From the NCBI GenBank assembly GCA_022824545.1, contig JAJDZR010000197.1, positions 1 to 46,238 on the forward strand: 46,238 nucleotides of DNA, written 5' to 3'. The stretch is from Chloroflexota bacterium (GTDB lineage: Bacteria > Chloroflexota > UBA11872 > UBA12225 > JAJDUF01). This document shows positions 24,864-32,535 of the stretch, piece after piece. Position 1 is the stretch's first letter, and each line of letters opens with the position of its first letter. The notes beneath the pieces were generated by a model. The model saw nothing but the letters and a program-made list of their open reading frames with translations, was not told the origin of the DNA and did not search any database. A program made the translations under genes and the position numbers.

Positions 24864-25289
24864 TCAGCCATCAGCTATCAGCTTAGTCGCACGAGATCAA
24901 GATGAGAGACTTCCACAAGCTCCAAGTGTGGCAGAAGGCACACAATCTCGCGCTCGCGGTCTATCGGGCGACCGGAGGTTTCCCACGAGCAGAGACATAC
25001 GGATTGACGAGCCAGCTTCGGAGGGCAGGTGCTTCTATTCCGGCCAATATCGCAGAAGGATGCGGCCGAGACAGTGCGGCCGAACTCGCTCGTTTCCTCA
25101 ACATCGCGATGGGTTCGGCCAGTGAGTTGGAGTATCACCTCTTGCTTGCCCACGACCTACAGTTCCTCGCTACATCCGACTACCAGCGTCTCACACGGCA
25201 CGTCACCGAGATCAAGAAAATGCTCACTGGCTACGTCAAAAGGCTGAAGACCGATAGCTGACCGCTGAAAGCTGATAACTGATGGCTGA
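24864..25289 (+). mobile_element. 426-bp cassette: four-helix-bundle gene between 21-bp inverted repeats
   Basis: The left end (24864-24884, beginning TCAGCCATCAGC) and right end (25269-25289, ending ACTGATGGCTGA) are inverted repeats matching at 20 of 21 positions, with one C/T difference. Between them is one gene of the four-helix-bundle family. The element lies exactly between the carA stop and the carB start, and the right repeat contains the carB ATG. No target duplication could be recognised and no transposase is inside, so mobilisation in trans, or by another route, is inferred. Confidence 0.7.
24902..25261 (+). CDS. Four-helix-bundle protein (S23-like / 23S rRNA intervening-sequence protein family)
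   Basis: A 119-residue all-helical protein that begins MRDFHKLQVWQKAHNLAL, with FPRAETYGLTSQLRRAGASIPANIAEGCGR in the middle and GSASELEYHLLLAHDL at the third helix. These are hallmarks of the TIGR02436 four-helix-bundle family, found in rRNA intervening sequences and as scattered single genes in many genomes; related Avd proteins take part in diversity-generating retroelements. It sits in the middle of the pyrimidine operon, bracketed by inverted repeats. Its codon use is less GC-biased than its neighbours. It has no obvious role in pyrimidine synthesis. Confidence 0.9.
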   Translation: MRDFHKLQVWQKAHNLALAVYRATGGFPRAETYGLTSQLRRAGASIPANIAEGCGRDSAAELARFLNIAMGSASELEYHLLLAHDLQFLATSDYQRLTRHVTEIKKMLTGYVKRLKTDS

Positions 25290-28200
25290 AGACCGCTACC
25301 GCCCGCAAAAGGTGCTCATCCTCGGCTCCGGTCCGATAGTGATCGGGCAGGCCGCCGAGTTCGACTACGCCGGCACGCAAGCCTGCAAGGCCATGCGCGA
25401 GGAGGGCGTCACCTCCGTGCTGGTCAACTCGAACCCGGCCACGATCATGACCGACGAGGACATCGCCGACACCGTGTATATCGAGCCGCTGACGGTGCCG
25501 GTCGTCGAGCGCATCATCGCGCAAGAGCTACCCGATGGCCTGCTCCCCACGCTCGGCGGACAGACCGGCCTCAATCTGGCCGTTGACCTTGCCGCGGCCG
25601 GCGTGCTGGATCGGTATGGCGTGCGCCTGCTCGGCACACCGCTCGATACCATCCGACGCGCCGAAGACCGCGATCTGTTTCGCGGGTTGATGCAGGAGAT
25701 CGGCGAGCCGGTGCCGGAAAGCGTGATCGTTACCTCGGTGAGCGAGGCCGAGGCCTTTGCCCGGCAGATCGGGTTCCCGCTCATCATTCGGCCGGCCTAC
25801 ACGCTCGGCGGTACGGGTGGCGGTGTGGCACAGGGCTGGGACGACTTCGCCGCCGCCGTCGAGCGGGGCCTGCACGCCAGCCCGATTGGGCAGGTGTTGG
25901 TCGAACGGTCGCTGATCGGCTGGAAAGAGGTCGAGTACGAGGTGATGCGCGACGGCGCGGACAACTGCATCACCGTCTGCAACATGGAGAACTTCGACCC
26001 GATGGGGGTGCATACCGGCGACTCCATCGTGGTCGCGCCGAGCCAGACGCTCTCCGACAAGGAATACCAGATGCTCCGCTCGGCCTCCCTCAAGATCATC
26101 CGGGCCTTGGGCATCGAGGGCGGCTGCAATATCCAGTTCGCGCTGAATCCCCAGAAGTTCGCCTACCGGGTGATCGAGGTCAACCCGCGCGTCTCGCGCT
26201 CCTCGGCGCTGGCCTCCAAGGCCACGGGTTACCCGATTGCGCGGGTAGCGGGGAAAATCGCCGTCGGCAAAACGCTCGACCAGATACCCAATGCCGTCAC
26301 CGGCCAGACGACGGCCGCCTTCGAGCCGGCGCTGGATTACATCGTGGTCAAGATTCCGCGGTGGCCGTTCGACAAGTTCCCCGGCGGCGACCGGATTCTC
26401 GGCACGCAGATGAAGGCCACCGGCGAGGTGATGGCGATAGACCGCACCTTCGAGGCCGCCATCCAGAAAGCGGTACGCGCGCTCGAAATGGGCGGACGTG
26501 CCCTGCTCTGGGAAGCACCGACCTGGCAGACTTCTCCCTCCTCCCCCCCCGCTCCGCAGGGGGGGACTGAGGGGGGGGCCAGACCTCCTGGCGACGATCC
26601 GGGCATGCAGGACATGTGGCGCCACATCGAGCAGCCGCACGATCTGCGGCTCTGGGCACTCATGGCGGCCCTGCGCCGCGAGGTCAGCGTAGACGAGCTG
26701 GCAGAGCGCACGGCGATTGACCGCTGGTTCCTCCGCGGCTTGGAGCGCATCTACCGGATGGAGCGGCGCCTGCTCGCCGAGGACCTCACTCCGGCCCTGC
26801 TCTGGGAGGCAAAACGCCTGGGGTTCTCCGACGCGCACCTCGGCACCTTGGCCGACCGCCTACCCGAACAGGTACGGGCGCAGCGCCAGGAGTGGGGTAT
26901 TCGGCCGGTCTTCAAGATGGTAGACACGTGCGCGGCCGAGTTCGCTGCCCAGACACCCTATTTCTACAGCACCTACGAACTGGAAAACGAGGCCGTGCCG
27001 CCCGCCGGCCAAACCGGCGATATGCATAAACCGCTCGACAAGGGGCTGGTCCAGGCCGTGCAGGCCACGCGGTCATCGGCGGTGATCGGCTCCGGCCCCA
27101 TCCGCATCGGCCAGGGTATCGAGTTCGACTACTGCTCCGTGCATTCGGCCTGGGCGCTCCAAGACGCCGGGGTGCGGAGCATCATGCTGAATTCCAACCC
27201 GGAGACCGTCAGCACCGACTTCGATACTTCCGACCGGCTCTACTTCGAGAGTCTCGACGAGGAGAGCGTGCAGGAAATCCTGGCCAATGAAGGCTGGCCG
27301 CCGGTGGTGGTGCAATTCGGCGGTCAGACAGCGATCAATCTCGCCGAGCCGCTGGCCAAGACCAACGTCGGGGCAGATCAGGCTGCGCCCGTCCAAATCC
27401 TCGGCTCCTCCGTGACCACCATTGATCTCGCCGAGGACCGCAAGAAGTTCGAGCTATTTCTGGATCGGCTCGGCATCCCCCAGCCGCCGGGCTCCGGCGT
27501 GTCGTCGGTTGAGGATGCCGTTTCGGTCGCCAACCTGATCGGCTATCCCGTGTTGGTACGGCCCTCCTACGTGTTGGGTGGCCGAGCAATGGAGATCGTC
27601 AACACGCCCGAGGATCTGCGGCGTTTCGTCGCGGCCCTCCTCACGCAGGACCAGCGCTACCCGGTCCTGATTGACAAGTACCTCCAGGGCCGCGAGGTCG
27701 AGGTTGACGCCATCTGCGACGGTACCGACACCTTGATCCCCGGCATCATGGAGCACATCGAGCGGGCTGGTGTGCATTCCGGAGACAGCTTCGCCGTCTA
27801 TCCGCCCATCCACCTCACCGCGTCGGACACTGAGCTACTCGTCGAGTACACAACCCGTATCTGCGCCGGCTTGGAGGCGCGTGGCCTCATCAACATCCAA
27901 TACGTGCTGCACCAAGGCGAGGTGTACGTGCTGGAGGTCAACCCGCGTAGCTCGCGGACGGTGCCGTTCCTGAGCAAAGTGACCGGCGTGCCGATGGTCC
28001 GCTTGGCCACCCAAGTCATGCTCGGCCGGCGCTTGGCCGACCTCGGCTTTGGCACCGGGCTGTGGCCGGCGCGGCCATTGGTGGCAGTCAAGGCACCAGT
28101 GTTCTCGATGGCCAAGCTCGTGGGCGTAGATACCTTCCTGGGGCCGGAGATGAAGTCCACCGGCGAAGTGATGGGCGTGGACAGCGCCTTTGCGCCAGCG

Positions 28201-28752
28201 TTACGCAAGGCCATGATGGCCGCCGGTGTCTCGCTGCCACCGGAAGGCGGCGTGCTCCTCTCCATCGCCGACCGCGATAAGGCCGAGGCCGAGCCGATCA
28301 TCCGCGCCTTGGGCGACGCCGGCTACCGCCTGTACGCGACGGCCGGGACGGCAGCGTTGGTGCGGCGGCTGGGATACGACGTGACCGCGGTAGGGAAGCT
28401 GACCGACGGCGATCAGACCATTATCAACCTGATCCGGGCCGGCCGGGCTAACCTGGTCGTCAACACCGTCACCGGCGGCCGACCGGCGCTGCAAGACGGC
28501 TTCGAAATCCGGCGAGCCGCCGCCGAGCATCAGGTACCGTGCCTGACCTCGCTGGATACGGTCGGTGCTTTGCTGGAGTCGATGACCGGCGGCAGCGACT
28601 ATAGCGTTCGCTCACTGCCGGCCTACCGCAACGGGGCTACTGTGCTGCCCCCGGCGGTGGTCGCGCCCGACATGCCGGCGGGGGTGGCGGCGCGCCCGTT
28701 CGCCCAGTCCGGCGATGGTCAAGACGGCGCCAATGGGCAGCTTCAGGGGTGA
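25282..28752 (+). CDS. carB: Carbamoyl phosphate synthase large subunit with a repeat-derived interdomain insert
   Basis: A 1156-residue synthetase (relatives about 1070). It has two ATP-grasp halves: [22 protein letters not shown] at residue 9 and [18 protein letters not shown] at about residue 600, each with EVNPR metal-binding motifs, an oligomerisation domain ([20 protein letters not shown] near 475) and a C-terminal MGS-like allosteric domain. Residues 414-434, between the first ATP-grasp half and the oligomerisation domain, are Ser/Pro/Gly-rich and encoded by a palindromic repeat. The C-terminus has an extra Ala/Gly tail. The ATG lies in an inverted repeat and has no ribosome site, unlike carA. 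Confidence 0.96.
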   Translation: MAEDRYRPQKVLILGSGPIVIGQAAEFDYAGTQACKAMREEGVTSVLVNSNPATIMTDEDIADTVYIEPLTVPVVERIIAQELPDGLLPTLGGQTGLNLAVDLAAAGVLDRYGVRLLGTPLDTIRRAEDRDLFRGLMQEIGEPVPESVIVTSVSEAEAFARQIGFPLIIRPAYTLGGTGGGVAQGWDDFAAAVERGLHASPIGQVLVERSLIGWKEVEYEVMRDGADNCITVCNMENFDPMGVHTGDSIVVAPSQTLSDKEYQMLRSASLKIIRALGIEGGCNIQFALNPQKFAYRVIEVNPRVSRSSALASKATGYPIARVAGKIAVGKTLDQIPNAVTGQTTAAFEPALDYIVVKIPRWPFDKFPGGDRILGTQMKATGEVMAIDRTFEAAIQKAVRALEMGGRALLWEAPTWQTSPSSPPAPQGGTEGGARPPGDDPGMQDMWRHIEQPHDLRLWALMAALRREVSVDELAERTAIDRWFLRGLERIYRMERRLLAEDLTPALLWEAKRLGFSDAHLGTLADRLPEQVRAQRQEWGIRPVFKMVDTCAAEFAAQTPYFYSTYELENEAVPPAGQTGDMHKPLDKGLVQAVQATRSSAVIGSGPIRIGQGIEFDYCSVHSAWALQDAGVRSIMLNSNPETVSTDFDTSDRLYFESLDEESVQEILANEGWPPVVVQFGGQTAINLAEPLAKTNVGADQAAPVQILGSSVTTIDLAEDRKKFELFLDRLGIPQPPGSGVSSVEDAVSVANLIGYPVLVRPSYVLGGRAMEIVNTPEDLRRFVAALLTQDQRYPVLIDKYLQGREVEVDAICDGTDTLIPGIMEHIERAGVHSGDSFAVYPPIHLTASDTELLVEYTTRICAGLEARGLINIQYVLHQGEVYVLEVNPRSSRTVPFLSKVTGVPMVRLATQVMLGRRLADLGFGTGLWPARPLVAVKAPVFSMAKLVGVDTFLGPEMKSTGEVMGVDSAFAPALRKAMMAAGVSLPPEGGVLLSIADRDKAEAEPIIRALGDAGYRLYATAGTAALVRRLGYDVTAVGKLTDGDQTIINLIRAGRANLVVNTVTGGRPALQDGFEIRRAAAEHQVPCLTSLDTVGALLESMTGGSDYSVRSLPAYRNGATVLPPAVVAPDMPAGVAARPFAQSGDGQDGANGQLQG
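26539..26578. repeat. GC-rich palindromic repeat read in frame inside carB
   Basis: A C-run arm (CCCCCCC) and G-run arm (GGGGGGG) around GCTCCGCA, followed by ACTGA and a second G-run. The core CGCAG...GGGGGGAC then G-run matches the intergenic element at 12689-12712. It supplies Pro/Gly-rich residues between CarB domains without breaking the frame. Confidence 0.7.
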
Positions 28753-28816
28753 TCGCCCCGGGCCGCCTCCCGCTATACAAAGCTCGCGGCCGGCCGTTCG
28801 AGTACCTTAACGGTTC

Positions 28817-29704
28817 ATGGCACGTCAGCCGATTGCTCCTGCATCGGACGAACGGCGCAGCCGGCGGCGTGGGTATGCGCTCGCGGCGTCCGCAGTGCTC
28901 CTGTTCTCCACGAGTCCGGTCTTGACCCGGGTCGCCGGCACGATCTCCTCCCTGGAAATCGCCTGGTGGCGCCTCTTCTTGGCCGCGCTGACGGTGCTGG
29001 TTATCGCCACCGTCAGCCGCCATCGCGTGCGGTGGCAACCGCTGGTAAGCCGGCGGTTTGCTCTCTACGGTCTCACCATCGCGCTGCACTTCTTCTTCTA
29101 CATCGCGTCGTTGTCGTTCACCACCGTCGCGCACACCTTGGCGCTGGTCTACACCGCGCCGGTCTTCATCGCCCTGCTCTCGCGGGTCGTGTTGAAGGAA
29201 GGCCTCACGCCCTCGCGGTGGCTGGGTGTGGCGCTAGGCGTAATCGGCGCGGCCGTGCTCGCCGGTGTCGAACCGGATATCCGTCCCCGCGCCCTGCTCG
29301 GCGACGCGCTGGCGATTGGCTCGGCGCTGACGTTCGCCGTGTACTCGGTCGCCGGGCGGTCGGTACGCGGGCGCTACCCGCTCTACGACTACGCCGCCGG
29401 GGTCTACGGCTGGGGCGCGCTCTGGCTGACGCCGCTGGCACTCTGGGCCGCACCCGGCAGCAGCTACAGCCTGCCAGCCCTGGGCGCCGTGGTGTTCCTC
29501 GGGATCGGACCGTTGGGCATCGGCCACACGCTCTACAACGCGGCACTGCGGCGCGTCCCGGCGACGGCCGTCAACCTGATTGCAACGGGAGAAGTGTTCG
29601 GCGGCGTGCTCCTGAGCGCCCTCTTCCTCGCCGAATACCCCACGCCATTCGCGCTGGCCGGCGGCGCGATCATCCTCCTCGGCATCGGCCTCGTCATCCG
29701 CTAG
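28817..29704 (+). CDS. EamA/DMT-family transporter
   Basis: A 295-residue membrane protein of ten hydrophobic helices made of two EamA repeats. First half: AASAVLLFSTSPVLTRVAG, SSLEIAWWRLFLAALTVLVI and SLSFTTVAHTLALVYTAPVF; second half: LGDALAIGSALTFAVYSVAGR and RRVPATAVNLIATGEVFGGVLL. These follow the 10-TMS drug/metabolite transporter layout (PF00892 twice). The substrate cannot be told; DMT exporters move amino acids, sugars or nucleobases. It is 64 bp after carB on the same strand but has its own spacing, so operon membership is uncertain. Confidence 0.9.
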   Translation: MARQPIAPASDERRSRRRGYALAASAVLLFSTSPVLTRVAGTISSLEIAWWRLFLAALTVLVIATVSRHRVRWQPLVSRRFALYGLTIALHFFFYIASLSFTTVAHTLALVYTAPVFIALLSRVVLKEGLTPSRWLGVALGVIGAAVLAGVEPDIRPRALLGDALAIGSALTFAVYSVAGRSVRGRYPLYDYAAGVYGWGALWLTPLALWAAPGSSYSLPALGAVVFLGIGPLGIGHTLYNAALRRVPATAVNLIATGEVFGGVLLSALFLAEYPTPFALAGGAIILLGIGLVIR

Positions 29705-29728
29705 GGTCGGCCGGCGGCCTTGTCCCGC

Positions 29729-29757
29729 TTGAGGTGATTACGGGCGTGGGTAATAAT
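29729..29757 (+). promoter_or_regulatory. Putative promoter of the DUF5678/aspartic protease pair, copy A
   Basis: TTGAGG (29729-29734) and AATAAT (29752-29757) are 17 bases apart. Transcription would start near 29764, only about 8-14 bases before the ATG/GTG starts, so the pair would have its own near-leaderless mRNA. An AT-rich -10 stands out in this GC-rich DNA. Confidence 0.45.
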
Positions 29758-29771
29758 GAACCGGAGGTGAC

Positions 29772-30005
29772 ATGCCGGTGAGTGGGGAGGAAAGCGGACG
29801 CAACCTGTCAGCCTACGAGGAGCTACGACGCGAGTTCGGTCAGCATCGCGGCGAGTACGTAGCCATCTCGCACGGCCGACTGGTGCTCTATGCCAAGGAC
29901 TTCAACGTAGCCTTCAATGCCGTGAAGCACGATCCCCACGCCATCGTATGCGAGGTAGGCGACACCCCTCGCACTACTCCCGTGCGGGTTGGCAAGATCA
30001 AGTGA
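29772..30005 (+). CDS. DUF5678-like small protein, copy A
   Basis: A 77-residue protein. The core GEYVAISHGRLVLYAKDFNVAFNAV has the DUF5678 pattern (G-x-[WY]-V-A-[IV]-x-x-G...A.D...A...A), a small alpha/beta domain of unknown function that often lies next to predicted retroviral-type aspartic proteases. GGAGGTGAC precedes the ATG with short spacing; a GTG at 29778 has better spacing. The stop overlaps the next gene start (GTGA). Copy B at 31298 has the same fold pattern but low sequence identity, so duplication here is old or the two pairs arrived separately. Confidence 0.6.
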   Translation: MPVSGEESGRNLSAYEELRREFGQHRGEYVAISHGRLVLYAKDFNVAFNAVKHDPHAIVCEVGDTPRTTPVRVGKIK

Positions 30006-30394
30006 AGATTCCAGCTAGCACTCAAGGGGAATACATCGTTCCCGTTACGGTGGCAGAGTACACAATCGCTGCTGTGCTTGATACTGGATTCACCGATCCG
30101 GATGGTGAGGTTGGTTTAGCTCTGCTGAGCCACGAGCTTTACAACCTGATTGAGAGCAAACTGCTACATCGGAAATCGTTGCCAATGATCGTTGCAACGG
30201 ATGAGCACCGTTTGATTCGCAGCGGTCTAAGCTATGTTGGGTTGGGAAACCTGCCGCAGCGCGAAGTACGTATTCTGGATGCAGGCTCGAACCTAGCAGG
30301 AGTCTGTCTACTGCACAGTTATCCGGAATACGAACTGATCTGGGATCTAAGTAGGCAAGAGATGGAGCTTCGGACCAGAGGCCAGAGGCCATAA
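30002..30394 (+). CDS. Clan AA (retropepsin-like) aspartic protease, copy A
   Basis: A 130-residue protein starting at the GTG that overlaps the upstream TGA. The active-site motif LDTGFT (Asp27) follows a strand-rich N-terminus (YIVPVTVAEYTIAAV), and the body has LSHELYNLIESKLLHRKSLPMI and a final IWDLSRQEMELR strand. The DTGF form is typical of the AF_0612-type clan AA proteases, which act as single-domain units that dimerise like retroviral proteases. The C-terminal LLG motif normally seen is not obvious, so activity is uncertain. It forms a two-gene unit with DUF5678 copy A. A fragment closely related to residues 42-60 persists at 30788. Confidence 0.65.
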   Translation: MKIPASTQGEYIVPVTVAEYTIAAVLDTGFTDPDGEVGLALLSHELYNLIESKLLHRKSLPMIVATDEHRLIRSGLSYVGLGNLPQREVRILDAGSNLAGVCLLHSYPEYELIWDLSRQEMELRTRGQRP

Positions 30395-30516
30395 GTGCTT
30401 GGCTACACAAACCGAGGAATCGAATTCGGACACACTGCCGACGGGTAGTTCAGTGGTCCCAGCGCTGACTCCCTCGCCCTGGCGAGGGCTGAAAGCTGAT
30501 CGCTGACGGCTGATAG
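30395..30516. other. Short intergenic stretch with hairpin and dispersed inverted-repeat copy
   Basis: It holds a perfect hairpin (CCCTCGCC/GGCGAGGG, 30471-30488) and, immediately after, a solo copy of the cassette end repeat (30493-30518), matching the carB-side repeat at 18 of 21 positions. The stop of the 78-residue ORF lies at the repeat's edge. Confidence 0.6.
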
Positions 30517-30753
30517 CTAATACGGCTCCGCGCCGCCGTAGCCGTGGCCGCAGTACCGCTGGATGGCCGCGCGCAGCTCGCCTTCCAACGCAAGCTGGCG
30601 GTTGACCAATCCGTCGAGCACGGACAACAACTCGGTATGGTCAACCTGTTGACGAGCGGCCTGTAGTTCGTTGAGTAGCGCGGTCACTTGTTGGTAGACG
30701 GCATCAACCGCCTCCGCTTCCTGCCTGGTTGCCCGCCGTCTTTCCGATCCCAC
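30517..30753 (-). CDS. Small helical hypothetical protein
   Basis: A 78-residue frame starting at a GTG (30753) that has GGGAGGAGG 8 bases before it. It is highly helical with heptad-like spacing (AVYQQVTALLNELQAARQQ and LNELQ-type repeats), and the C-terminus is a Gly/Tyr/His tail (YCGHGYGGAEPY) with two possible metal ligands. No family is recognised. It lies between the two protease genes on the minus strand, its stop codon next to a dispersed repeat. A chance frame in GC-rich DNA remains possible. Confidence 0.5.
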   Translation of the reverse strand: MGSERRRATRQEAEAVDAVYQQVTALLNELQAARQQVDHTELLSVLDGLVNRQLALEGELRAAIQRYCGHGYGGAEPY

Positions 30754-30787
30754 GACACCTGCCTCCTCCCTGGCACTCCCCACGGAC

Positions 30788-30866
30788 TTGATCCAGAGTA
30801 GACTGTTGCCTCGGAAATCGCTGCCAATGATCCAATGATCGCTGCGACTGGCGGTGAAATTCTCAC
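30788..30866 (+). pseudogene. Relic of a third aspartic protease gene (copy A type)
   Basis: On the plus strand the sequence translates to LIQSRLLPRKSLPMI, matching residues 46-60 (LIESKLLHRKSLPMI) of the gene at 30002-30394. Right after the match an 8-base tandem duplication (CAATGATC CAATGATC) shifts the frame; removing it restores PMIAATGGEIL, like PMIVATDEHRL in copy A. The rest of the gene is missing. It abuts the stop of copy B. Confidence 0.8.
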
Positions 30867-31301
30867 CTAGTGAAGCGCGATGTGGTGAGTGGCCCAGTCA
30901 AGCTCAAGCCGGAAGTGCTGCAGAATGTCCCAACCGAGCAGCGACGGGAGTGACATTGTTTCCTGCAGCATCGGGGCAACGTCAGCAGAGATTTCCAGTA
31001 TCCGCCACTCTCCACGATCCTCATGTAGGAGACTCACCAGCGCAGTAGTCTCGTAGTACGCTACTGATCCTCCGATGCCTCTTACATGCGTGGCACCGGA
31101 CCACAACTCCGGCGTCCGCAGTTGTCTTGGTGTGATACCGAGCCGCAAACTGTCCAAGGGGTGCAGAGAGGTTCGATCTGCACCAGTGTCCAGAGTGAAG
31201 TGTACAACCACCGGGCTTTTGCTGAATCCCGGCAAGAACACGGCACCAGGCACCTTGGGCCGCGTTGTCGGAGGTGTAGGGTCGAAGTAGCCGCGGATCA
31301 C
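30867..31301 (-). CDS. Retropepsin-like aspartic protease, copy B
   Basis: A 144-residue protein with the classic active site FTLDTGADRTSL (Asp38) and, 80 residues later, SLLGWDILQHFRLELDW, the hydrophobic-Gly turn and loop that close a retroviral-type single-domain aspartic protease. It therefore looks catalytically complete, unlike copy A. The start overlaps the DUF5678 copy B stop by 4 bp (ATGA). It belongs to a different subfamily from copy A (DTGAD versus DTGFT), yet sits in the same two-gene format. The 3' end meets the relic at 30788. Cytoplasmic; no signal peptide. Confidence 0.75.
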   Translation of the reverse strand: MIRGYFDPTPPTTRPKVPGAVFLPGFSKSPVVVHFTLDTGADRTSLHPLDSLRLGITPRQLRTPELWSGATHVRGIGGSVAYYETTALVSLLHEDRGEWRILEISADVAPMLQETMSLPSLLGWDILQHFRLELDWATHHIALH

Positions 31302-31552
31302 AGGAGATAATGGTAGCGGTTGGAGGCAATGAACCGCGTGCTCACATTCTGCACGTTCAGGCTGCGAGCAGCGAGTTGTTCGAGTAGACTCTCCAGGTCG
31401 GGCGAGGTGGCCACAACCTCGCCATCATGCACGGCAACGAACTGATCGGGATACTCCCGAACATACTCCTGATAGTGCTCTGCCCAGAAGGCGGTCTCCC
31501 CTTCCGCCTGCTTCAGAGCGGCTGCCGCTTCGACCAAGTTGGGCATATCCAT
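31298..31552 (-). CDS. DUF5678-like small protein, copy B
   Basis: An 84-residue protein with an N-terminal helix (LVEAAAALKQAEGETAFWAEHYQEYVRE) followed by YPDQFVAVHDGEVVATSPDLESLLEQLA, which fits the DUF5678 pattern (VAV..GEVVA..DL..L...A). Its stop overlaps the start of the retropepsin-like gene, the same order and overlap as in copy A, and on the opposite strand. No function is known. The layout of a small protein plus protease suggests substrate or inhibitor and enzyme, or a toxin-antitoxin-like pair; neither is proven. Confidence 0.65.
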   Translation of the reverse strand: MDMPNLVEAAAALKQAEGETAFWAEHYQEYVREYPDQFVAVHDGEVVATSPDLESLLEQLAARSLNVQNVSTRFIASNRYHYLL

Positions 31553-31653
31553 CGTCCCTGTATCTCCCTCCGACAGTCACCATACCAAGCGACGACCCGG
31601 CAGGTGGGACGAACCGAGGGCACTCAAGACGTGGGCGGCGGTTGGCGCTCGCG

Positions 31654-32475
31654 CTAGAGCCGCAGGAGCACGTCCAGATCCGACGACAGATCGAAGACGT
31701 GCTTGCGGGGGTCAAGTTGGTAGGGGCCGATTTCTACCGTGACCCAGCCGCCGTAGTCAATAGCACGCAAGCCGGCGAACACCGCCGGCCAGTCAATGTC
31801 CCCTTCGAGCAACCGCACAAAGCCGCTGGCATCCCGCCCGGCGCTCGAACGGAACCCCTTGACGTGGACGCGCTTGATGCGCTCGCCGAGGCAGCTGACC
31901 CAGTGCTGGGGCCACCCGAACGCGGCGCAGTTGCCTGCATCGAAGTAGCAGGCGGCGTAGGGACTGTTGATCTGGTCGAGAAAGAGGCGCATCTCCATCG
32001 GCGTGTAGAGCATCTTGTTCCACACGTTCTCCACGGCGAGCGTGACGCCGTGCCGTTCGCAGTCGGGGAGCAGGCCGCGAATGAACGCTTGCGCCCGGTC
32101 CCAGGCGGTCTCGTAGGGCACGTCCTCCTTGCAGGTCCCGGGCACCAAGAGCAGCGCATCCACGCCGAGGTCGGGCGCTATCGCAATGCTCTGGCGGACC
32201 AGTCGGGCCGCCTCGGCCCGCTCGGAGGGATCGTTGGCCGTCGGCGAAATCTGCCACATCGGCCCGGCCAACATGCCCGAGACCGGGACGGTGCGGGCAG
32301 CGACCGCGGCGACCGCAGCCGTATCGGCTGCCGACCCATCGAAGGAAAAAAAGCCCTCCTGGTTCAGGGCAATTTCGATCCCATCGAAACCGGCCTCGGC
32401 CGCCAACTCAAACTGCTCCGGCAACGACATGGTGCGCGGCATACATCCGGTGGCCATGATTGACTTCTGCATCAA
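31654..32475 (-). CDS. Sugar phosphate isomerase/epimerase (xylose-isomerase-like TIM barrel)
   Basis: A 273-residue AP_endonuc_2 family protein. FELAAEAGFDGIEIALNQEG at the first strands, TLAVENVWNKMLYTP (metal-ligand Glu), AACYFDAGN (Asp/Asn), RIKRVHVKGFR (His) and GGWVTVEIG (Glu) give the usual four-ligand divalent-metal site. Such enzymes interconvert ketoses or act as inosose dehydratases or hydroxypyruvate isomerases. It is preceded by a PfkB kinase in the same direction (60 bp gap), which fits a small sugar-use unit attached to the rpmH block. The substrate is not evident. Confidence 0.85.
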   Translation of the reverse strand: MMQKSIMATGCMPRTMSLPEQFELAAEAGFDGIEIALNQEGFFSFDGSAADTAAVAAVAARTVPVSGMLAGPMWQISPTANDPSERAEAARLVRQSIAIAPDLGVDALLLVPGTCKEDVPYETAWDRAQAFIRGLLPDCERHGVTLAVENVWNKMLYTPMEMRLFLDQINSPYAACYFDAGNCAAFGWPQHWVSCLGERIKRVHVKGFRSSAGRDASGFVRLLEGDIDWPAVFAGLRAIDYGGWVTVEIGPYQLDPRKHVFDLSSDLDVLLRL

Positions 32476-32535
32476 GCTACTCCTTGCCCAGCGCGAGTAT
32501 TCGCCGCCAAGTGTACTGGATGGCTCGATCTCGCT

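Noticed and set aside
30436..30470. A tRNA-like piece (GGGTAGTTCAGTGGT)
   Set aside because: It resembles a D-arm, but no anticodon arm, T-arm or acceptor stem follows; the next bases form a GC hairpin.
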